A stretch of DNA of 7,049 bases from DASYSA01 sp036003885 (lineage in GTDB: Bacteria > Acidobacteriota > Blastocatellia > UBA7656), in assembly GCA_036003885.1 (NCBI GenBank), contig DASYSA010000022.1:1-7049 (forward strand), in the 5' to 3' direction. Shown piece by piece: positions 1-4,890 of the stretch (the first letter of the stretch is position 1; every line of letters starts with the position of its first letter). The notes beneath the pieces are model-generated. The model saw only the letters and a program-made list of their open reading frames with translations. It was not told the DNA's origin and did not search any database. A program made the position numbers and the translations under genes.

Positions 1-153
1 GGTGTAACAATGGACAAGGTAAGGTTTCAGGGCCAGCCGTCTGAAGGACCAGTCCCTGACGAAGCAACGCCGGCCAGAGAGATCTTCAGGCCGACTGCCG
101 CGGAGCCACGGCCGAAACGCAAAGGAAGCCGCCCAGCCAAGCGCAGGAGATAA
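1..153 (+). CDS. C-terminal end of an unidentified protein with a basic tail (5' partial)
   Basis: Frame 1 is open from the window edge to a TAA at 151-153 and encodes 50 residues beginning GVTMDKVRFQGQPSEG. The composition is that of a disordered C-terminal tail: rich in Pro, Ala and Glu, then strongly basic, ending PKRKGSRPAKRRR. An ATG at position 10 has no ribosome binding site before it, so the reading most likely continues from a gene whose body lies to the left. The stop is two bases before the first heptamer repeat array, which is how the L,D-transpeptidase gene further right also ends. No domain is visible and I cannot name the protein. The frame is short enough that chance cannot be excluded, but the lack of stops and the protein-like composition favour a real gene end. 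Confidence 0.55.
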   Translation, partial: GVTMDKVRFQGQPSEGPVPDEATPAREIFRPTAAEPRPKRKGSRPAKRRR

Positions 154-155
154 AG

Positions 156-273
156 AACGTTTCGCGTTTCGCGTTTTGCGTTGGGCTCCGATCACTCGAA
201 AGGTACAGGACAACCAGCATTGAGTATAGGCGATAACGACAAACGCGAAACGCGAAACGCGAAACGGCAAACG
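156..273. repeat. Inverted array of 7-bp repeats (CGTTTCG / CGAAACG) filling the spacer before corA
   Basis: The left arm (156-182) has heptamers CGTTTCG at 158-164 and 165-171, CGTTTTG at 172-178 and a partial unit to 182. The right arm (235-273) carries the reverse complement CGAAACG at 246-252, 253-259 and 260-266, followed by GCAAACG. A 19-bp stretch at 158-176 is the perfect reverse complement of 241-259, with an imperfect extension pairing CGTT at 179-182 with AACG at 235-238. The 52-base centre (183-234) is not repetitive. A transcript could fold into a long stem here. The arrays contain no stop codon in any frame. They sit directly between the TAA at 151-153 and the corA ATG at 275. 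Confidence 0.85.
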
Positions 274-274
274 T

Positions 275-1222
275 ATGAGCAAGACTACCAGCCATGCAGC
301 TCGCGAGATTACTGGCCCCGGCCTTCGTACAATTGTGGACCGGCCGGGCCTGCTATGGCTGGATCTGGAGGATCCGAACAGCCCGGCGCTGGATGAGATG
401 GCAGCGCAGTATGGATTTCACGAGTTGGCGGTTGAAGACTGTCGCCACCAGATCCAACTCGCCAAGGTCGACCACTACGACGGATACGCCTTCATCGTCG
501 TTCACACGACGCAGTACACTGAAAAGCCCTGCGAAATCGACATTCGAGAAATAGATATCTTTTTGGGTCCCTCATACTTGATCTCGGTCCACTACGGCCC
601 CAGCATGGCGGTCAATGAGATTCAAAGGCGGCTCGATACCAACAGCGGCCGGCTGAACCGACCGGACCACGTGCTTCACGCCATAGTGGACGTGGTAGTC
701 GACCGCTACCTTCCAACGCTGGATCACATAGGCGATACGATCGACGAGGTTCAGGATACGCTTCTGGTCGACCCGGACGCATCGCTGCTTGAAACCATCT
801 TCGTTCTGAAGCGCGGGCTCCTGCAGTTCAGACGGGCTGCCACATCTCAAAGAGAGTTGCTCAATTCGCTGATACGCGACGAGACCTATCTAATCCACCG
901 GGACATGAAGATCTACTTTCGTGATGTCTACGATCACGCCGTGCGCGCGCTGGACTTGCTGGAGACGTACCGCGACCTGCTGACCGGCGGATTGGACATC
1001 TATCTGACGCAGATGGCGAATCGGACCAACGACGTGGTTAAAGCGCTCACGATACTTGCCACGGTCATGCTTCCTCTCACGGTGGTAACGGGATACTTCG
1101 GCATGAACTTCAAGTATATTCCGTTTGCAGATGACCAGAATGGTATCTGGTACACGACGGCCGGATTAGTGATCTTGCCCGCCGCGATGCTCGGGTGGTT
1201 CAAGTATAAGAAGTGGATTTGA
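275..1222 (+). CDS. corA: CorA-family magnesium/divalent cation transporter
   Basis: This 315-residue protein has the length and layout of CorA channels, which form inner-membrane pentamers that take up Mg2+ (some members move Co2+, Ni2+ or Zn2+). The N-terminal two thirds form the cytoplasmic alpha/beta domain and long stalk helix. The C-terminal part has two membrane segments, about residues 257-275 and 291-309. Between them is the signature GMN at 276-278, in the context TGYFGMNF. The preceding NRTNDVVKALTILATVMLPLT is typical of the pore helix, and the end is positively charged (KYKKWI), as expected for a cytoplasmic tail. The loop after GMN reads KYIPFADDQNG and lacks the common MPEL stretch. 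The ATG at 275 is the only plausible start, because an in-frame TAG lies at 227-229 and no other start codon intervenes. It has no Shine-Dalgarno sequence, since the repeat array occupies that place. Substrate choice between Mg2+ and other metals is not visible. Confidence 0.93.
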   Translation: MSKTTSHAAREITGPGLRTIVDRPGLLWLDLEDPNSPALDEMAAQYGFHELAVEDCRHQIQLAKVDHYDGYAFIVVHTTQYTEKPCEIDIREIDIFLGPSYLISVHYGPSMAVNEIQRRLDTNSGRLNRPDHVLHAIVDVVVDRYLPTLDHIGDTIDEVQDTLLVDPDASLLETIFVLKRGLLQFRRAATSQRELLNSLIRDETYLIHRDMKIYFRDVYDHAVRALDLLETYRDLLTGGLDIYLTQMANRTNDVVKALTILATVMLPLTVVTGYFGMNFKYIPFADDQNGIWYTTAGLVILPAAMLGWFKYKKWI

Positions 1223-1298
1223 TGTTCCGCCGGCCGGGAACTAGTTGCCGGATCGCGCCGTCGCCGCAGTGTAGTTTTTATCTCCTGTGTCGCCAAGC

Positions 1299-1328
1299 CT
1301 GACACTTACGCCCCCTTTCTGCTAGTAT
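1299..1328 (+). promoter_or_regulatory. Probable sigma70-type promoter of typA
   Basis: CTGACA at 1299-1304 matches the -35 consensus TTGACA at five of six positions. After an 18-base spacer comes TAGTAT at 1323-1328, which matches TATAAT at four of six and is preceded by TG at 1320-1321, an extended -10. Transcription would start near 1335, giving a leader of about 27 bases before the GTG start. This is a prediction from pattern only. Confidence 0.55.
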
Positions 1329-1352
1329 TATTGGTTCTCTTCCCAGGGTTTT

Positions 1353-1357
1353 GGAGG
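1353..1357 (+). promoter_or_regulatory. Ribosome binding site that fixes the GTG start of typA
   Basis: GGAGG is placed four bases before the GTG at 1362. An ATG at 1360-1362 overlaps this start but is followed at once by TGA, so it cannot begin the gene. The binding site therefore serves the GTG. Confidence 0.7.
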
Positions 1358-1361
1358 ACAT

Positions 1362-3179
1362 GTGAAAGCACGAGAAGATATTCGAAACATAGCAATCATC
1401 GCGCACGTCGATCACGGAAAGACCACGCTGGTCGATGCAATGCTCAGACAGTCGGGGTTGTTCCGCTCTAACGAAGCTGTTGTGGAACGTATGATGGATT
1501 CGATGGACCTCGAGCGAGAGCGCGGCATCACCATAATGGCAAAGAACGCTGCGGTCCACTACGGCGGCGTTAAGATCAACATCGTGGATACACCCGGCCA
1601 CTCCGATTTCGGCGGCGAGGTCGAACGCGTTCTCAAAATGGTCGATGGCGTTATGCTGCTCGTCGATGCCAGCGAGGGCCCGCTTCCACAGACAAGATAC
1701 GTTCTTTCGAAGGCCCTGGCTCTGAGTCTGCCTGCCGTAGTTGTGATCAACAAGATCGACCGCCAGGATGCCCGCGCCGCGGAGGTCGTAAGCGAAGTGT
1801 TCGATCTCTTCATCGATCTCGATGCCACTGACGAGCAGAATGATTTTCCCGTCATCTACACAATTGCGCGCGAGGGCATCGCTAAGCGCGAGCTCGCGGA
1901 CGAAAGTACGGATCTGCGGCCGCTGTTCGACCAGATTCTGAAAACGATTCCGCCTCCGGCAGGGCCTGTTGACGAGGTGTTACAACTTCTGGTGGCGAAC
2001 CTGGACTACAACGACTACGTGGGCCGGCTGGCAATCGGCAGAATCTTTGCTGGGTCAATTGCCGTTGGAGATCAGATCTCGATATGCAAGCTGGACGGAA
2101 CGATCCAAAAGAACAAGATAACCAAAATGTTTGCCTTTGAGGGCATGAAGCAGACGCTGATCGATCGCGCCGAAGCCGGTGAGATAGTCGTGCTCGCCGG
2201 CATCGAAGACATCTACATCGGCGAGACGATCTCCTCGGCGGATGACCCGCACCCTCTGCCTCGAATAACGGTCGATGAGCCGACCATTTCGATGATCTTT
2301 AGCGTAAACACCTCTCCCTTTTCCGGACGCGAAGGCAAGTGGGTGACCTCAAGAAAAGTAAGAGAGCGGCTGGACAAGGAAGCGCTTGCCAACGTGGCTA
2401 TTCGCGTGGAGACGACCGACTCGATGGACAGCTTCAAGGTTTCGGGCAGAGGCGAGCTGCAACTGGCGATCATTATCGAGATGATGCGACGCGAGGGGTA
2501 CGAGCTTCAGGTCTCAAAGCCTGAAGTCATAACGCGTCACGACAATGGACGAAAGCTCGAGCCTATAGAACAGACCGTGATCGACTGTCCCGAAACATTC
2601 ATAGGAGTGGTTACAGAGGCGCTCGGCCGCCGGCGCGGGCGTATGATCAAGATGATCAACCATGGCACGGGCCGGGTCCGACTGGAGTTCGAGGTCCCCT
2701 CGCGCGGGCTGATCGGCTTCCGCAGTGAATTCCTGACGGACACTAAGGGCACAGGGTTGCTCAACACGATCTTCTTGCGATGGGATGAATGGCAGGGGCC
2801 TATTACTCAGCGCATAACCGGAGCTCTTGTCGCCGACCGGCTTGGGCCGGCGACCACCTACGCCCTCTTCAACCTTCAAGAGCGAGGCGAGCTGTTCGTA
2901 AAGCCCGGAACAGGGGTCTACGAAGGGATGATCGTTGGCGAGAATGCCCGCGACGTGGATATGGATGTGAATGTGGTCAAGGAGAAGAAGCTGACCAACA
3001 TGCGCGCGTCGAGCGCCGATGACGCGATGCGCCTGGTGCCCTTCCGAGAGCTCTCGCTCGAACAGGCTTTGGAGTTCATTCGGGAAGATGAATTTGTGGA
3101 GGTCACACCGCAGTCTATTCGCATGCGCAAGAAGATACTGGCGTCGAATCAGCGGCCTAAGGGCCGCAACACAGAATAG
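1362..3179 (+). CDS. typA: Ribosome-associated translational GTPase TypA/BipA
   Basis: The 605-residue product has the full length of TypA/BipA, an EF-G-like GTPase that binds the 70S ribosome and supports 50S assembly and growth under cold or other stress. Visible GTPase motifs are G1 AHVDHGKT (14-21), the switch I stretch ERERGITI (51-58), G3 DTPGH (76-80) and G4 NKID (130-133). The C-terminal half carries family hallmarks: GLIGFRSEFLTDTKGTG, then NLQERGELFVKPGTGVYEGMIVGENARD, then VKEKKLTNMRASS, and a last domain ending VEVTPQSIRMRKKIL. These exclude EF-G, LepA and TetM-type proteins. The G5 segment reads YTIAREG where many BipA proteins have YASA. The start is GTG, set by GGAGG at 1353-1357. 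The gene stands alone behind its own promoter, with 191 bases to the next gene. Confidence 0.97.
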   Translation: MKAREDIRNIAIIAHVDHGKTTLVDAMLRQSGLFRSNEAVVERMMDSMDLERERGITIMAKNAAVHYGGVKINIVDTPGHSDFGGEVERVLKMVDGVMLLVDASEGPLPQTRYVLSKALALSLPAVVVINKIDRQDARAAEVVSEVFDLFIDLDATDEQNDFPVIYTIAREGIAKRELADESTDLRPLFDQILKTIPPPAGPVDEVLQLLVANLDYNDYVGRLAIGRIFAGSIAVGDQISICKLDGTIQKNKITKMFAFEGMKQTLIDRAEAGEIVVLAGIEDIYIGETISSADDPHPLPRITVDEPTISMIFSVNTSPFSGREGKWVTSRKVRERLDKEALANVAIRVETTDSMDSFKVSGRGELQLAIIIEMMRREGYELQVSKPEVITRHDNGRKLEPIEQTVIDCPETFIGVVTEALGRRRGRMIKMINHGTGRVRLEFEVPSRGLIGFRSEFLTDTKGTGLLNTIFLRWDEWQGPITQRITGALVADRLGPATTYALFNLQERGELFVKPGTGVYEGMIVGENARDVDMDVNVVKEKKLTNMRASSADDAMRLVPFRELSLEQALEFIREDEFVEVTPQSIRMRKKILASNQRPKGRNTE

Positions 3180-3324
3180 CGACCATAAGGCGCCCTCCTC
3201 GGCCGATCTGCGATCGCTGATTCTGGTCTATTTCTTCACATCATTCAGGAGGCCTGGTACTCGATTCTCCTCGAACCAGATCTTCTCTTTTTCTACGCCT
3301 CGCGATCAACATTCGAAGGCGGGT

Positions 3325-3333
3325 TGTTATACT
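3325..3333 (+). promoter_or_regulatory. Possible extended -10 promoter for the COQ7-like gene
   Basis: TGT followed by TATACT (3328-3333) fits an extended -10 element, with five of six matches to TATAAT. No good -35 hexamer is seen 16-18 bases upstream. A start near 3340 would leave a leader of about 30 bases before the GTG at 3371. The rest of the spacer from 3180 holds no gene, and I see no clear terminator for typA in it. Confidence 0.4.
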
Positions 3334-3370
3334 GGGAAGTAGATGAGAACCCAGCAGCCAGGAGATCTCC

Positions 3371-3964
3371 GTGACTGAGCCATCGCACCTTCATCAACTG
3401 ATTGCCATTCTTCGAGCTGCGTACTCAGGCGAGCTTGCAGCTGGATACGCCTACCGGGGCCATTGGAAGTCTGTCAGCAACCAAATCGAGCGCGAAAGAA
3501 TACGTCAGATAGAGAACGACGAATGGATCCACCGCGCGAGAGTTGGAGAGATGCTCGACGCTCTGGGGTCACGTCCCTCGCTGGTCAGGGAAGTGCGCAT
3601 GTGGCTAACGGGACGAACAATAGGAGCCCTCTGTCATGTGATCGGATGGTTCCTGCCGATGTATTTTGCCGGCCGGCTCGAGGGCAGCAACGTGCAAGAG
3701 TACGAAGAGGCCGCCTTGCATGCGGGAGCGCTCGAGTTGAAGCAGTTCGAGGGCGAGCTGCGGATCATGCGATCGGTCGAGAGAGAGCATGAGTTGTTCT
3801 TTCTCAACGCCGTTACAGGCCATCGGCTGCTTCCACTCGTGCAGCCAATCTTCAAGTGGGGAACCCCCAACGGTGCGGCGGAGCCCGGCAGCACCCCCGT
3901 TTCGCTTGAACCTGGAATGAAAGATGAGCCGTACAAGCACCCGCTATCCGGCGAGGGAGACTGA
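3371..3964 (+). CDS. COQ7-like ferritin-superfamily di-iron carboxylate protein
   Basis: The 197-residue protein carries a complete set of ligands for a non-haem di-iron centre in a four-helix bundle: Glu21, Glu51-x-x-His54, Glu104 and Glu137-x-x-His140. The order and spacing (30, 3, 50, 33, 3) closely follow the E, ExxH, E, ExxH pattern of the COQ7/demethoxyubiquinone hydroxylase family. The stretch 83-101 (TIGALCHVIGWFLPMYFAG) is hydrophobic and could bind at the membrane surface, as COQ7 does. The tail after about residue 147 is Pro/Gly-rich and looks disordered. GTG is chosen as start because AGGAGA lies at 3360-3365, five bases upstream. No ubiquinone-pathway gene is nearby, and if the host is an acidobacterium it probably relies on menaquinone. 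A different hydroxylase, an oxidase or a peroxide-handling role is therefore as likely as quinone hydroxylation. The fold assignment is firm; the substrate is unknown. Confidence 0.8.
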   Translation: MTEPSHLHQLIAILRAAYSGELAAGYAYRGHWKSVSNQIERERIRQIENDEWIHRARVGEMLDALGSRPSLVREVRMWLTGRTIGALCHVIGWFLPMYFAGRLEGSNVQEYEEAALHAGALELKQFEGELRIMRSVEREHELFFLNAVTGHRLLPLVQPIFKWGTPNGAAEPGSTPVSLEPGMKDEPYKHPLSGEGD

Positions 3965-4092
3965 TTGAGTGAATGTTCAAGTCCCACGACACCACCACCC
4001 CTTTCCTAACTCTTCCAGGGTAATTTCGGGCAATCCTTCCCGGTTAACGCCGGAGGTCGCGGTGGTAGCGCTAAACTCTTTTTTCATTACTG

Positions 4093-4109
4093 TTCTGTAT
4101 TGGACAGAA
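4093..4109. promoter_or_regulatory. Short dyad, possible operator or hairpin upstream of the lmo0937-like gene
   Basis: TTCTGT at 4093-4098 and ACAGAA at 4104-4109 are perfect reverse complements around ATTGG. The site resembles a two-fold symmetric protein-binding site. The core CTGT-N5-ACAG recalls the halves of a LexA box, but its spacer is shorter than the E. coli one (N8). No convincing promoter was found beside it. Confidence 0.3.
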
Positions 4110-4156
4110 ATCCTTCTCAAGTCCGCATATCATTGGGAATCTGAGCTGAGGTCGGC

Positions 4157-4193
4157 TAGTGCACCGGCACTACTCGACAGGTTTGCAGGCAAA
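4157..4193. promoter_or_regulatory. Two short inverted repeats in the leader of the lmo0937-like gene
   Basis: TAGTGC (4157-4162) and GCACTA (4167-4172) form a perfect 6-bp stem with a 4-base loop. Just downstream, TTTGC (4182-4186) and GCAAA (4189-4193) form a second dyad around two bases, which suits a protein site better than a hairpin. Both lie within 60 bases of the ATG at 4215. Their function is unknown. Confidence 0.3.
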
Positions 4194-4203
4194 TCTGAAA
4201 GTT

Positions 4204-4208
4204 GGAGG
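4204..4208 (+). promoter_or_regulatory. Ribosome binding site that sets the ATG 4215 start
   Basis: GGAGG is spaced six bases from the ATG at 4215. It argues against the longer in-frame reading from a GTG at 3969, whose added 82 residues look non-coding. Confidence 0.75.
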
Positions 4209-4214
4209 TCTGAT

Positions 4215-4364
4215 ATGCTTTGGACAATCTTCGTTATTATTCTCGTTCTATGGTTGTTGGGGTTTATCGGCGGCGTTGGTGGAAACCTGGTCCACTTGTT
4301 GATCCTCGTTGCGCTGATAGTGTTGATCTTCAACCTGCTCAGTGGCCGCCGAGCCGTGCTCTAA
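4215..4364 (+). CDS. lmo0937-family small membrane protein
   Basis: The 49-residue product starts MLWTIFVIILVLWLLGFIGG and ends LLSGRRAVL. It has two hydrophobic helices (about 2-17 and 27-43) joined by a short glycine-rich turn (GFIGGVGGN) with a basic RR end. This size, the MLWTI start, the central glycine turn and the terminal GRR match the lmo0937 family of tiny membrane proteins found widely in bacteria. Their biochemical role is unknown, although they often appear among envelope or general stress genes. The start is fixed by GGAGG at 4204-4208. The gene stands apart from its neighbours (250 bases before, 146 after) and is surrounded by short dyads that could be control sites. Confidence 0.82.
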   Translation: MLWTIFVIILVLWLLGFIGGVGGNLVHLLILVALIVLIFNLLSGRRAVL

Positions 4365-4377
4365 TCCAATCATTGGA
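4365..4377. other. 13-bp palindrome immediately after the lmo0937-like stop codon
   Basis: TCCAAT and ATTGGA flank a single central C, beginning on the base after the TAA. There is no following T-run, so it is not a standard terminator. As RNA it could form only a four-pair stem. A protein-binding site or chance are both possible. Confidence 0.3.
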
Positions 4378-4500
4378 GATCCTGGTAACAGCGACATCGG
4401 AATCCGGTGGCGACAATAGCTCCGGGTGATTAATCGCAGCTTTCTCTCAGGTGCAGACAGCGACGCGAGGCTCCTCAAGCATCATAGCTACGAACGACCC

Positions 4501-4508
4501 GGGAGGAG
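4501..4508 (+). promoter_or_regulatory. Ribosome binding site that sets the ATG 4511 start
   Basis: GGGAGGAG precedes the ATG at 4511 closely; GGAGG lies at 4502-4506, four bases from the start. It favours this start over the upstream in-frame ATG at 4451, which has no such site. Confidence 0.65.
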
Positions 4509-4510
4509 CG

Positions 4511-4720
4511 ATGGAGCAGGACTCAGAGATTGTCGAGTTATACGAAGAGATGCTGACCGAACGCGCGGCAAAAGGGGTCAGGCCGGTGCTCTATATCTCA
4601 TCGTGCAAGGACCTTGAGTGCAGCCTGCTCGTGCTCCTGGGTGAGACCGATGGCGCTCGTTTTGTAGTGGCGTCGCCGATGCCTTTCAAGAGATCTGGTT
4701 ACCACTTCATGAAGGACTAG
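4511..4720 (+). CDS. Hypothetical small protein with a C-x4-C pair
   Basis: The 69-residue product is not one I recognise. It has an acidic helical start (MEQDSEIVELYEEMLTERAAKG), a hydrophobic strand-like segment (VRPVLYISS), two cysteines four residues apart (Cys32 and Cys37, in SCKDLEC), two further strand-like segments (SLLVLLGE and ARFVVASPM) and a charged end (YHFMKD). There is no signal peptide or membrane helix, so it is probably a small soluble alpha/beta protein of the cytoplasm. The strong ribosome binding site at 4501-4508 and the sensible composition support a real gene. The cysteines could bind metal or form a redox pair, but nothing proves this. It sits 146 bases after the small membrane protein and 170 bases before the L,D-transpeptidase gene. 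Confidence 0.65.
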   Translation: MEQDSEIVELYEEMLTERAAKGVRPVLYISSCKDLECSLLVLLGETDGARFVVASPMPFKRSGYHFMKD

Positions 4721-4879
4721 TCTGGGCAATTGGAACTGGCAGTGACACCCTCGAACTGATGGGATTCAAGGCCAGGCGCTTCGCCAGAGGTTCGTTAATC
4801 CACAATTTCAGCTCTTCACTTCTTAAGCTCTGGTGCTTGAATTGCAAGAGTGCTCTGTCAAGCAGGAATCTCACTGGGT

Positions 4880-4886
4880 GGAGGAG
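4880..4886 (+). promoter_or_regulatory. Ribosome binding site that sets the ATG 4891 start of the L,D-transpeptidase
   Basis: GGAGGAG lies just before the ATG at 4891. Starting here puts a lipoprotein signal peptide exactly at the N-terminus. The upstream in-frame ATG at 4759 would add 44 residues that bury that signal. Confidence 0.8.
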
Positions 4887-4890
4887 TAGG

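Noticed and set aside
156..273. CRISPR-like array
   Set aside because: The units are 7 bp in direct contact without spacers and are inverted in two arms. CRISPR repeats are far longer and separated by unique spacers.
181..396. Small protein of 71 residues in another frame across the repeat and the corA start
   Set aside because: Its open frame comes from the heptamers, which contain no stop codon in any frame. It overlaps corA, which is clearly coding.
1223..1242. Intrinsic terminator after corA
   Set aside because: GTTCC and GGAAC can pair, but the inner stem is bulged and no T-run follows, so it does not meet the usual pattern.
3969..4214. N-terminal extension of the lmo0937-like protein from a GTG at 3969 (82 extra residues)
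   Set aside because: The family protein begins exactly at the internal ATG 4215, which has GGAGG six bases upstream. The added residues have no domain-like character, and the stretch is full of short dyads like a leader.
4451..4510. Longer start at ATG 4451 for the 69-residue protein
   Set aside because: There is no binding site before it, whereas GGGAGGAG precedes the ATG at 4511. The extra 20 residues are low in character.
4759..4890. Longer start for the L,D-transpeptidase at ATG 4759
   Set aside because: It has no ribosome binding site and would bury the lipoprotein signal peptide 44 residues inside. ATG 4891 has GGAGGAG and puts the signal at the N-terminus.
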